From contig DTWD01000056.1 of NCBI GenBank assembly GCA_012963185.1, forward strand, positions 1 through 6,999: 6,999 bases of DNA, in the 5' to 3' direction. This document shows, in pieces, positions 1-6,175 of the stretch. The first letter of the stretch is position 1; each line of letters starts with the position of its first letter. The position numbers and the translations under genes were made by a program. The DNA is from Acidobacteriota bacterium (lineage in GTDB: Bacteria; Acidobacteriota; Vicinamibacteria; Vicinamibacterales; UBA8438). The notes beneath the pieces are model-generated. The model was not told the origin of the DNA. It saw only the letters and a program-made list of their open reading frames with translations, and searched no databases.

Positions 1-671
1 GCTGATCGATCCTGGTAGGTCCGCGTGTTCACAGCGGCAGGACCAGGAAAGGGGTCCCAGCCCAAATTCTGTGCAGCATCCGCCATTTGTTGAATGAAAC
101 CCGTCCAGCGAAGTGGCTCCATCGGATAGGCATCGGACCGTGTTCCCTCAAACGGATTTCCGCGTCTGTCAATTGTTCCGTTGATGTTCCCTGCCTGTCC
201 GGATACCCCGATCTCGCGTTCTACACGGTCGTAGTACGGCTCCAGCTCCTCATAGCCAAACGGCCAGTCTTCGACAGTTGATCCTTCTGGGATTTTCGAG
301 ACCCCGTATCGCCGTCGTATCTCACTGACAACCTTGAAATCCCATGGGTTCAGCCGCCAACTCTGCGCCCAGTAATGAAGTGACGTGCCACCGACACCAT
401 TCATCATTGGGTGAATAGCCCCTTGAGTAGACGGCGTTAATCGGTTCGGGCGCACCGTCGGAATTTCACGTTGGGCCTTCTGTACGGTAAACGGCCAGGC
501 CCGCACGTTGTTGCGAAGTTCATCCGGAGCAAAGTCTTTTCGTGTGAGACGACTTCCAGCTTCCAAACCGACCACAGAAAGTCCAGACTCTGCCAATGGA
601 AGTGCCGCAACGCCGCCAGCCGCACCAAGCCCGACGATCACAACGTCAGTACCCGGCAACCTAGTCGGCAT
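1..671 (-). CDS. GMC-family FAD oxidoreductase, large subunit (N-terminal part, cut by window edge)
   Basis: I translated this frame by hand: 223 residues are open to the left edge, so the C-terminal half with the catalytic His/Asn is missing. The N-terminus is a Rossmann FAD-binding fold: VIVGLGAAGG at residues 11-20 gives GxGxxG, and the acidic end of strand 2 is GLEAG at 35-39. A GMC-type segment NGVGGTSLHYWAQSWR at 91-106 follows, then WPFGYEELEPYYDRVE at 136-151, as in gluconate 2-dehydrogenase and related GMC flavoproteins. It should oxidise a sugar or alcohol and pass electrons to a cytochrome. There is no signal peptide, which fits piggy-back export with the Tat-bearing small subunit. 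The ATG overlaps the end of the small-subunit gene by 11 bases and has a good ribosome site (AAAAGGA, 679-685) seven bases upstream. Substrate is unknown; a cytochrome c subunit could lie beyond the edge. Confidence 0.93.
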   Translation of the reverse strand, partial: MPTRLPGTDVVIVGLGAAGGVAALPLAESGLSVVGLEAGSRLTRKDFAPDELRNNVRAWPFTVQKAQREIPTVRPNRLTPSTQGAIHPMMNGVGGTSLHYWAQSWRLNPWDFKVVSEIRRRYGVSKIPEGSTVEDWPFGYEELEPYYDRVEREIGVSGQAGNINGTIDRRGNPFEGTRSDAYPMEPLRWTGFIQQMADAAQNLGWDPFPGPAAVNTRTYQDRS

Positions 672-1395
672 GGCGCAGTCCTTTTCTCGCGGCGCTCACC
701 GTAGCTTTCTCAAACTCCTCCCAGCCGTAAGCGGACCGACGATACGGACGCAATTCTCCAGCTTCCAGTCGCCGCTGATCGTTCTCAGTCACCGCTGTCC
801 GAACGCCGGGATAGCCAATCAGGTCCCATCCAACAAAATTTTCATTACCGCCATAGTAGGGATCACCAAACGTCCCCTGAAGTACATGCCCGCGAACCAT
901 ACTGAAAAACGCGGCAGAACTACCCACAAAACCGGCACCCGCTCCAGTGGCTGCGCCAGTCTCTACGTCGATCAACGCGGAAATCCGATCGTTATGAGGC
1001 AACTCCATGAAATCGCCCCCTCGCGAAGAACGGCAGTAGCGTTGAAACGCTGCAAGACCCGCGCGATAGACTTCCAGCGAATCTGACAGAGCCCCACCCA
1101 ACGCTCGATCAATATACCGAACAGCCTTCGCGTCTAGTGCGCCCGGACCACTGTCATCCGATGGAATCAGGTGGTCGGCTATAACTTCCAGTAACTGGCC
1201 TTCTTCTGTTGTCAGCTGTTCGTACGCTTCCTCAGACCCCGCCGAATTCCCGGATTGCTGCGCGGTCTTGGCATACGACGTCACAGCACCCAAGGTCGAC
1301 GCACCAACCGCCGCACTAACCCCGGCGCCGCGTAACAACTCTCGACGCGTCATTCCAACTGTTTGGTCTTTGCGTTTCGTGCGATCACCGGCCAT
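661..1395 (-). CDS. Gluconate 2-dehydrogenase subunit 3-like small subunit, Tat-exported
   Basis: The 244-residue protein starts with a basic stretch and a twin-arginine signal: TRRELLRGAG at residues 16-25, a small-residue hydrophobic region, and a likely cleavage after TSYA (residue 42). The mature part has the subunit 3 pattern: LTTEEGQLLEVIADHLIPSD at 61-80, and near the C-terminus FFSMVRGHVLQGTFGDP (163-179), then YYGGNENFVGWDLIGYPG (180-197). In this family the small subunit accompanies the FAD subunit and carries the Tat signal for the folded complex. A ribosome site (AAGGGTGAG within 1403-1412) seven bases before the ATG supports this start. Met15 would also give a canonical Tat signal and is the main alternative. 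The gene lies 32 bases after the PEBP gene and overlaps the GMC subunit, so the three are probably one operon. Subunit assignment is firm; substrate is not. Confidence 0.92.
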   Translation of the reverse strand: MAGDRTKRKDQTVGMTRRELLRGAGVSAAVGASTLGAVTSYAKTAQQSGNSAGSEEAYEQLTTEEGQLLEVIADHLIPSDDSGPGALDAKAVRYIDRALGGALSDSLEVYRAGLAAFQRYCRSSRGGDFMELPHNDRISALIDVETGAATGAGAGFVGSSAAFFSMVRGHVLQGTFGDPYYGGNENFVGWDLIGYPGVRTAVTENDQRRLEAGELRPYRRSAYGWEEFEKATVSAARKGLRHAD

Positions 1396-1427
1396 GACTT
1401 ATCTCACCCTTCTTTTCACCACATGCG

Positions 1428-2009
1428 TTACTCCGGCGAACCAAATCGTTCATACACTGGCACCAATTCCCCTCGACCGATGATATGACCTTCCATCGCT
1501 TCAAGAAGGTCCTCCCGTGTCAAACGAGGTCCAAGGTCAAGCTTCTCATCGAGGGCGTACACCGTGAAGTGGTACAAATGGGGCGTGCCCAGCGGTGGTG
1601 CCGGGCCTCGGTAATAGGGTCTCCGCCATCCGTTATGACCCTGAATCGCTCCTGCAATGTCATCAGGCATCACTTGCCCGGGTTGAATCGGCAACCCTTC
1701 CGGCAGTCCGGGCGCTGTTGCCGGAATGCCGTAGATAATCCAGTGAACCCACGGAGGAGGATTCCCAGCACCGAAATCCGCGCAAATCACTGCGATCTCT
1801 CGAGTCCCTTCCGGGAGATTCGCCCACGTTAATGGGGGAGAGAGATTTCTGCCGTCCGGGGTGTACTCGCGAGACATCGTCTCACCACTAGCCATGGTCG
1901 GACTCTCAACAACAATCGAATGCATTCCCGACTGCGCCCCGAGATGACTGCCCAGCAGCACTGTCAGGATCGCAAACTGCAGAGGATGCTTGCATCGCAT
2001 CACAGACAT
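1428..2009 (-). CDS. Exported PEBP / YbhB-YbcL (Raf kinase inhibitor-like) family protein
   Basis: The 193-residue protein has a Sec-type signal peptide (residues 1-25, hydrophobic LQFAILTVLLG core, likely cut at LGA|QS). The phosphatidylethanolamine-binding protein fold follows: PDGRNLSPPLTW at 51-62, WVHWIIYGIPA at 87-97, GHNGWRRPYYRGPAPP at 124-139, PHLYHFTVYALD at 143-154, and a C-terminal GHIIGRGELVPVYER. The pocket histidines His89 and His144 are present, but the usual DPDxP is altered (D78-F-G-A-G-N-P). Bacterial members bind small anionic or phospholipid-like ligands; few have a known role. It is the first gene of a leftward set with the Tat small subunit and GMC subunit, so it may serve the periplasmic dehydrogenase, but that is inference from position. 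The start lacks a clear Shine-Dalgarno; an ATG three codons downstream is equally possible. Confidence 0.9.
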   Translation of the reverse strand: MSVMRCKHPLQFAILTVLLGSHLGAQSGMHSIVVESPTMASGETMSREYTPDGRNLSPPLTWANLPEGTREIAVICADFGAGNPPPWVHWIIYGIPATAPGLPEGLPIQPGQVMPDDIAGAIQGHNGWRRPYYRGPAPPLGTPHLYHFTVYALDEKLDLGPRLTREDLLEAMEGHIIGRGELVPVYERFGSPE

Positions 2010-2053
2010 CGATTTACCAAAAAAAGTTTCGTCAATAGCATCCAGACTACCGC

Positions 2054-2059
2054 ATTATA
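2054..2059 (-). promoter_or_regulatory. Candidate -10 box for the PEBP-dehydrogenase operon
   Basis: Read on the minus strand this is a perfect TATAAT. It would place the transcript start near 2047 and leave about 38 bases of leader before the PEBP ATG. I find no good -35 hexamer at 16-18 bases, so the promoter may need an activator. The dyad at 2060-2079 abuts the box on its upstream side. Confidence 0.45.
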
Positions 2060-2091
2060 AATACTTACGTTTGAGTATTATCGTTTCGATA
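2060..2091. promoter_or_regulatory. Two adjacent inverted repeats in the divergent promoter region (possible operator)
   Basis: The first dyad has arms AATACT (2060-2065) and AGTATT (2074-2079) around eight bases. The second, TATCG-TTT-CGATA, occupies 2079-2091. Both lie between the divergent PEBP and PQQ-dehydrogenase genes, just upstream of the leftward TATAAT. A regulator binding here could control both directions. The arms are short and AT-rich, so chance is possible. Confidence 0.35.
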
Positions 2092-2100
2092 TGGCGCTGA

Positions 2101-2127
2101 AAAAAGCTGGGCGGCGACACTGCCCAT
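2101..2127 (-). terminator. Terminator-like hairpin with T6 tail, minus strand
   Basis: Read on the minus strand: TGGGC, nine bases, GCCCA, then GC and six T. The stem is only five pairs (2109-2113 with 2123-2127). No gene on this strand ends here: it lies upstream of the leftward operon promoter, in the leader of the rightward dehydrogenase gene. It could stop antisense transcription from within that gene before it reaches the operon. In the plus-strand leader the same stem forms without a following U tract. Confidence 0.3.
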
Positions 2128-2186
2128 TTGCCGCAACGTTGCTACCAGGTCTCGCTCAGTCAGAATCGACTTGGCTTACCGATAAC

Positions 2187-2192
2187 AGGAGA
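2187..2192 (+). promoter_or_regulatory. Ribosome binding site of the PQQ sugar dehydrogenase
   Basis: AGGAGA lies five bases before the ATG at 2198 and eight before the second ATG at 2201. The spacing favours the second slightly, but either is possible; the difference is one Met at the head of the signal peptide. Confidence 0.7.
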
Positions 2193-2197
2193 ACTTC

Positions 2198-3586
2198 ATG
2201 ATGGTGCGAAGTACAACAGCGGTCGCTCTCGGGATCGTATGTTTATCGAATGCTGGTCAACTTCCAGCACAGGAACCTGTCGCAACCACCGACACGCCGA
2301 CGTTCACGACGCGCGTGGTTACATCGGAACTCAACTTTCCCTGGGAAATTATCTGGGGGCCAGACGACCATCTCTGGGTGACCGAGCGCGTCGGCAAGCG
2401 CATTCTCCGCATCAATCCTGACGATGGTTCTCAAACCGTTGCCGTTGAATTTCCTGATGCCTATCAAGCCGTTCTCCAAGATGGCGTTCTGGGCATGGCT
2501 CTCCATCCCGACTTACTCCGCGGAACCGATCATAATTTCGTGTACGTAGGATGGAACTATGACACTGACCGTGGTGACGGCATTGATGTCCGCGCAAAAA
2601 TCCAACGGTATACCTATGATGCGACACAAAAGACGCTCGGTTCTCCGATCGACCTCATCACCGAACTTCCAGCACACGATGACCACTTGGGAGGACGCCT
2701 AATCTTCGGACCTGACCAAAAACTCTATTTTTCAATCGGCGATCAAGGCGGCAACTGGCAACGGAATCGCTGCAACCCAATTCTGGCTCAAGTACTCCCA
2801 TCCGCAAATGAAATTTCCCGATCAGATTGGACGAAATATCAGGGAAAAATCCTGCGACTCAATCTTGATGGCTCGATTCCTGACGACAACCCGACAATCA
2901 ATGGAGTTCAAAGCCACGTCTATAGCTACGGACACCGTAATCCACAGGGGCTTGTCTTCGACGCAGAGGGGCAACTATTTGAAGCCGAGCACGGCCCGAG
3001 CACCGATGATGAAATCAATCGCATCGAAGCTGGCAGAAGTTATGGATGGCCAGATATTGCCGGACATCAAGATAATCAAGCCTACGTATACGCAAATTGG
3101 TCAGAGTCTGCACCAACCGCATGCCAAGATTTGCCCAATGTCCGCCAGCCACCGGACTCTGTTCCCAGTCAACAAGAAACGGCATGGCAGCATCCCGACT
3201 TTCGTCCACCGCTCGCCACGTTCTTTTCCGTCAGCAACGACTATAACTTCAGCGCCAATGGCGCCGCCACGGTTGCTGCGTCCGGTCTCGACATTTACAG
3301 CAATATAAGTGGCGTGCCGGGATGGTCAGACTCGCTGTTACTCGCCAGCCTCACCAGAGGTGGCGTATATCGAGTCGCACTCAACGCAACGCATGACCAG
3401 GTCATCGGAACGCCGACACTGATCTTCAAGTCCACAAACCGGTACCGCGACATCGCAATTCGACCGGATGGGAAGGCTTTCTATCTTGTCACCGACAACG
3501 TGGGGCCGACGCGAGACGACGCTGGAGTTTCAACGCGCGAACTGGCTAACCCAGGTGCAATCCTTGAATTCACCTACGGTCCCTAG
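2198..3586 (+). CDS. Exported PQQ-dependent sugar dehydrogenase (soluble glucose dehydrogenase type)
   Basis: The 462-residue protein begins with a Sec signal peptide (likely cut after QLPA, residue 24) and matches the six-bladed propeller of Acinetobacter soluble PQQ glucose dehydrogenase (GdhB) along its whole length, compared from memory. Shared segments include HLGGRLIFGPDQ (163-174), GKILRLNLDGSIPDDNP (216-232), YGHRNPQGL (244-252), HGPSTDDEIN (265-274) and TNRYRDI (413-419). Expected catalytic and PQQ residues are present: Gln94, Asp162-His163 (catalytic His), Arg247-Asn248, Gly266-Pro267 for calcium, Arg415 and Arg417. The lysine that contacts PQQ (Lys377 in GdhB) is Thr386 here, and the cysteine-closed loop near the active site is about eight residues shorter. 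It should oxidise an aldose in the periplasm and donate electrons to a respiratory carrier; specificity may differ from glucose. It has its own ribosome site and is divergent from the GMC operon. Confidence 0.94.
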   Translation: MMVRSTTAVALGIVCLSNAGQLPAQEPVATTDTPTFTTRVVTSELNFPWEIIWGPDDHLWVTERVGKRILRINPDDGSQTVAVEFPDAYQAVLQDGVLGMALHPDLLRGTDHNFVYVGWNYDTDRGDGIDVRAKIQRYTYDATQKTLGSPIDLITELPAHDDHLGGRLIFGPDQKLYFSIGDQGGNWQRNRCNPILAQVLPSANEISRSDWTKYQGKILRLNLDGSIPDDNPTINGVQSHVYSYGHRNPQGLVFDAEGQLFEAEHGPSTDDEINRIEAGRSYGWPDIAGHQDNQAYVYANWSESAPTACQDLPNVRQPPDSVPSQQETAWQHPDFRPPLATFFSVSNDYNFSANGAATVAASGLDIYSNISGVPGWSDSLLLASLTRGGVYRVALNATHDQVIGTPTLIFKSTNRYRDIAIRPDGKAFYLVTDNVGPTRDDAGVSTRELANPGAILEFTYGP

Positions 3587-3597
3587 CAACGAACAAT

Positions 3598-4335
3598 CTA
3601 ACAGCATCCCTGGGCAGTTTTTTCGTCACCGCCACACCGCAACAACTGATACACACAGGCACCCGCGATAGCTCCGGCAAGCGGTCCAACAATGTAAATC
3701 CACACTTGGTCCATCTGACCAGCAACCAAAGCAGGACCCAATGAACGTGCCGGATTCATGGACGCACCAGACACCGGCCCACCGAAGATGGCCGCGAGTG
3801 CCACGGTACCGCCAATCGCCAACCCCGCCATATCACCGACCGCTCGCCCGTCGGTCGCGACTGCCGCAATAACAAACATCAAAAAAAAGGTTAGAACGCT
3901 CTCCAATAGGATCGATTGCATCAAGCTCCCCGAAGGCGTAGTCGAACCGAGGGCGGCAACGGGACCCAGAATATTCAACAGGAGTAAGCTTGCCGCCACC
4001 GCCGCAGCCAGCTGACCCATCACATAAAACGGCACCTGACGCCATGAAAAACGCTTCGTCAGCGCAAACGCCACGGTGACGGCCGGATTTAGATGCGCTC
4101 CGGAAATATGGCCAGTCGCGTATATCATCGCCATCACGGTGAGGCCAAATGTCAACGCAACCCCAACGTGAGTCACTCGTCCACCTGAAACAGCATCGAC
4201 CATCACTGCACCGCATCCCAAGAAGACAAGACCAAACGTACCAACGAACTCGGCGCCAACCTTACGAGCCAATTGCGAACCGGTTGTCCTCTCTTGTTTG
4301 GTATTAGAGACCACGCACGAAAAGAAACATGTCAT
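3598..4335 (-). CDS. MIP-family channel (aquaporin fold, NIP/glycerol-like filter)
   Basis: The 245-residue integral membrane protein has six hydrophobic helices and both half-helix NPA motifs: GHISGAHLNPAVT at 75-87 and SGASMNPARSLGPAL at 189-203. Aligned without gaps to E. coli AqpZ, the selectivity filter reads Phe63, Ala182, Ala191, Arg197, where AqpZ has Phe, His, Thr, Arg. The wider filter, together with SGASMNPARSLGP, is closer to NIP-type channels, so small neutral solutes such as glycerol or metalloid acids are possible besides water. The C-terminus is RCGGDEKTAQGCC, with three cysteines. The start is uncertain: the ATG at 4335 has no visible ribosome site, and residues 1-21 are unlike the family. 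GTG at codon 8 or TTG at codon 22 (4272) are alternatives. Its stop is 11 bases from that of the convergent sugar dehydrogenase gene. Confidence 0.93.
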   Translation of the reverse strand: MTCFFSCVVSNTKQERTTGSQLARKVGAEFVGTFGLVFLGCGAVMVDAVSGGRVTHVGVALTFGLTVMAMIYATGHISGAHLNPAVTVAFALTKRFSWRQVPFYVMGQLAAAVAASLLLLNILGPVAALGSTTPSGSLMQSILLESVLTFFLMFVIAAVATDGRAVGDMAGLAIGGTVALAAIFGGPVSGASMNPARSLGPALVAGQMDQVWIYIVGPLAGAIAGACVYQLLRCGGDEKTAQGCC

Positions 4336-4390
4336 ATTTGGTCGAGACAGGGTAGCGAGCGATTCCGCGGCAAATGCCTGGAGTTAGGAT

Positions 4391-4466
<76 letters not shown>

Positions 4467-4472
4467 ACACAG

Positions 4473-4494
4473 CCAGAAATCGTATCATTTCTGG
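4473..4494 (-). repeat. Perfect 8-bp inverted repeat spanning a stop codon, just before tRNA-Asn
   Basis: On the minus strand CCAGAAAT, six bases, ATTTCTGG form a perfect 8-bp stem. The TGA of the DUF4203-like gene (4485-4487) lies at the top of the stem and in the loop. The base of the hairpin is six bases from the mature 5' end of the tRNA. No U tract follows, so it is not a standard intrinsic terminator. It may mark the mRNA 3' end or position processing of a shared mRNA-tRNA transcript. Confidence 0.6.
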
Positions 4495-5099
4495 TGCTTC
4501 TGAGCATGCGGTCGTACCGGCCCACCGCCGCCTTTACTCTGCACAATAAGACCGAGCGCACCAACCGCGAGCCACGCAACAGCGAAGACCATCTGACCCG
4601 CCAGCGGTGCCATCGGAAATAATTGCGACAAATCTCCAGCCGTCACCGCAAGCGCAGCCGGTTGCTGAAAAAGTGCCATCCCGCCTACGATCGCCGTCCA
4701 GCTTCCGCCAAATGCTGTCCCAGCAATCAACACGTGTTGTCGCCCCTTCACCGAAACCACGGCCCCACCAATGCTGGTCGCAACGACCAGCCATACATTC
4801 GGGTCGCCATCAATGATCAAATGCAGTGCAAACACGGCCAAGCTAGCCCCAATCAACGCGACGCCAGCAACCCAAACAATACGCACAAGGGCCGCGCCCA
4901 ACAGACCACCGACAAACGTGGCCCCGATCGCCATCCATGTCTCCAGGCCATCAATAAGTAATGAGGCGATCACCACACCACCGATAAAGCCGTACAACAC
5001 CAGTAACGCTCGAAACAGGCGGTACCCCGAAAAAGTCGCGATGAGTCCACCGCCAAGTAAAATGATGGCGACAGGTAACTGAATCGACAGCGACGACAT
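4485..5099 (-). CDS. Multi-pass membrane protein, DUF4203/TMEM198-like
   Basis: The 204-residue protein is almost entirely hydrophobic, with about seven membrane segments (roughly 9-24, 30-50, 54-72, 74-95, 102-116, 121-143 and 168-187). It ends in a polar tail with KGGGGPVRPH. The segment FSGYRLFRALLVLYGFIGG (23-41) is the glycine-rich pattern seen at the start of DUF4203/TMEM198-type proteins, whose bacterial function is unknown. Assignment rests on that pattern and topology only. The ATG at 5099 lacks a Shine-Dalgarno, but a promoter with an extended -10 places transcription start at or next to it. It is divergent from the UPF0104-like gene and lies upstream of tRNA-Asn, with which it may share a transcript. 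Confidence 0.85.
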   Translation of the reverse strand: MSSLSIQLPVAIILLGGGLIATFSGYRLFRALLVLYGFIGGVVIASLLIDGLETWMAIGATFVGGLLGAALVRIVWVAGVALIGASLAVFALHLIIDGDPNVWLVVATSIGGAVVSVKGRQHVLIAGTAFGGSWTAIVGGMALFQQPAALAVTAGDLSQLFPMAPLAGQMVFAVAWLAVGALGLIVQSKGGGGPVRPHAQKHQK

Positions 5100-5105
5100 C
5101 CCATG

Positions 5106-5136
5106 ATTATGTCAGTGCTTCGTCCGCCTGTCTCAA
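5106..5136 (-). promoter_or_regulatory. Candidate extended -10 promoter giving a leaderless mRNA
   Basis: On the minus strand TTGAGA (5131-5136) is followed after 19 bases by CATAAT (5106-5111), immediately preceded by TGA, which makes an extended -10 (TGnCATAAT). The six bases CATGGG separate the box from the ATG of the DUF4203-like gene, so the expected +1 is the A of that ATG or its neighbour. The absence of a ribosome site agrees with leaderless translation. The 19-base spacer is long but tolerable with an extended -10. Confidence 0.5.
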
Positions 5137-5155
5137 TCGGATCGGCCGCCCATTG

Positions 5156-6175
5156 ATGAACGCTTTGCCTAGTCCGCCGCCACGTCAGCAACCCAGCCTC
5201 TTAGGAAAACTGACCGCGATTGGTGGATTCGCGTTATTTGCCTTCTTTGTCAACCGTGTTGGGCTCGAAGACGTCACGGCAGGCATCGTCCGCATCGGGT
5301 GGGGATTCTTGGGGATCCTGCTGCTCTCAGGTGCACGGTTCATCCTTCGTGCTGCCGCGTGGCTTCGCTGTATGCCTCCAGGGCATGGACTTGGGCTCCG
5401 GGAGATTGTGGCTGCCTCACTGGCTGGAGATGCACTCGGCAATCTCACTCCACTGAGCATCGCGCTGGGCGAACCCGTCAAGGCACTCTACCTGAAAGAT
5501 CGCGCGCCGCTCAGCGACACCATGCCTGCACTTGCCGTGGAAACATTGTTCTACACATTGTCAGTCGTCGTCGTGATTGCGGCCGGGGGGACGACACTCT
5601 TTGTGCTCGTCAGCCCACCTGCAATCGAAGGCCTGGTGACAGCGATACCAATCGTGACCTTTGCTGTGCTGGTGGTCGGCTTACACTGGCTCCTGTGGAA
5701 CCGCATCCCGCTCGCAAGCAAGATCCTGCAGACTCTGGCACGTCTTCAGATTGCCTCACCATTTGTGGCGCGCGTCGAACGATTCGTCCTTGATATCGAA
5801 CAGCGCGTACACCGTGATTATCCAAAGGACTGGCCACGCATCGTCTCTGTCGCTGCGCTGCATCTCGCGTTCCATGTACTTGCGGTAGCCGAGATCTTTC
5901 TCGTGTTGTGGCTCATCTCCGACCAACCGCCAACCGTACTCGACGCCTTTGTACTTGAAGCAGTGAACCGGTTCATAAACGTGGCGTTCAAATTTGTCCC
6001 GATGCGAATCGGCGTTGACGAAGCCGGGACGGCCTTTTTCAGTGACCTCCTGGCATTCGGCACAACCGCCGGCGTCACGATGGCCATCGCACGAAAGGGA
6101 CGGATGCTTGCCTGGACGGGCGTCGGCATTATCGCACTCATTCGTCGTGGTCTCTCACTTACTCCATTCAAATAA
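5156..6175 (+). CDS. UPF0104 / lysylphosphatidylglycerol synthase-like transmembrane protein
   Basis: The protein is 339 residues from the ATG at 5156; a TTG lies directly before it, but ATG is preferred. It has a short proline-rich N-terminal tail and about seven or eight membrane segments. Family-type motifs are GNLTPLSIALGEPVKALYL (95-113), ET at 129-130, FVPMRIGVDEAG (280-291) and RKGRMLAWTGVGI (313-325). They resemble the UPF0104 / LPG-synthase membrane domain, including HpnL-like proteins linked to lipid handling. No soluble LPG synthase (aminoacyl transfer) domain is attached, so lysyl-lipid synthesis is not implied. It is followed with no gap by a TIGR04282-type transferase gene, which suggests a shared lipid or glycan step. 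There is no strong ribosome site at the start. Exact function is unknown. Confidence 0.85.
   Translation: MNALPSPPPRQQPSLLGKLTAIGGFALFAFFVNRVGLEDVTAGIVRIGWGFLGILLLSGARFILRAAAWLRCMPPGHGLGLREIVAASLAGDALGNLTPLSIALGEPVKALYLKDRAPLSDTMPALAVETLFYTLSVVVVIAAGGTTLFVLVSPPAIEGLVTAIPIVTFAVLVVGLHWLLWNRIPLASKILQTLARLQIASPFVARVERFVLDIEQRVHRDYPKDWPRIVSVAALHLAFHVLAVAEIFLVLWLISDQPPTVLDAFVLEAVNRFINVAFKFVPMRIGVDEAGTAFFSDLLAFGTTAGVTMAIARKGRMLAWTGVGIIALIRRGLSLTPFK

Noticed and set aside
508..1086. A 192-codon plus-strand open frame opposite the dehydrogenase subunits
   Set aside because: It is antisense to two well-matched genes (subunit 3 and GMC), has a low-complexity Ser/Thr/Pro/Arg composition, no ribosome site and no recognisable domain.
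2071..2081. TTGAGT and TATTAT as a rightward promoter for the PQQ dehydrogenase
   Set aside because: The two hexamers overlap each other and no partner lies at 16-18 bases from either, so I could not place a rightward promoter.
2128..2421. A 97-codon plus-strand frame overlapping the start of the PQQ dehydrogenase gene
   Set aside because: It overlaps the signal peptide and first blade of a clear protein in another frame, starts at a non-ATG codon without a ribosome site, and resembles nothing known.
4371..4380. Palindrome GGCAAATGCC after tRNA-Asn as its terminator
   Set aside because: The stem is four pairs with a two-base loop and no T tract follows on the minus strand.
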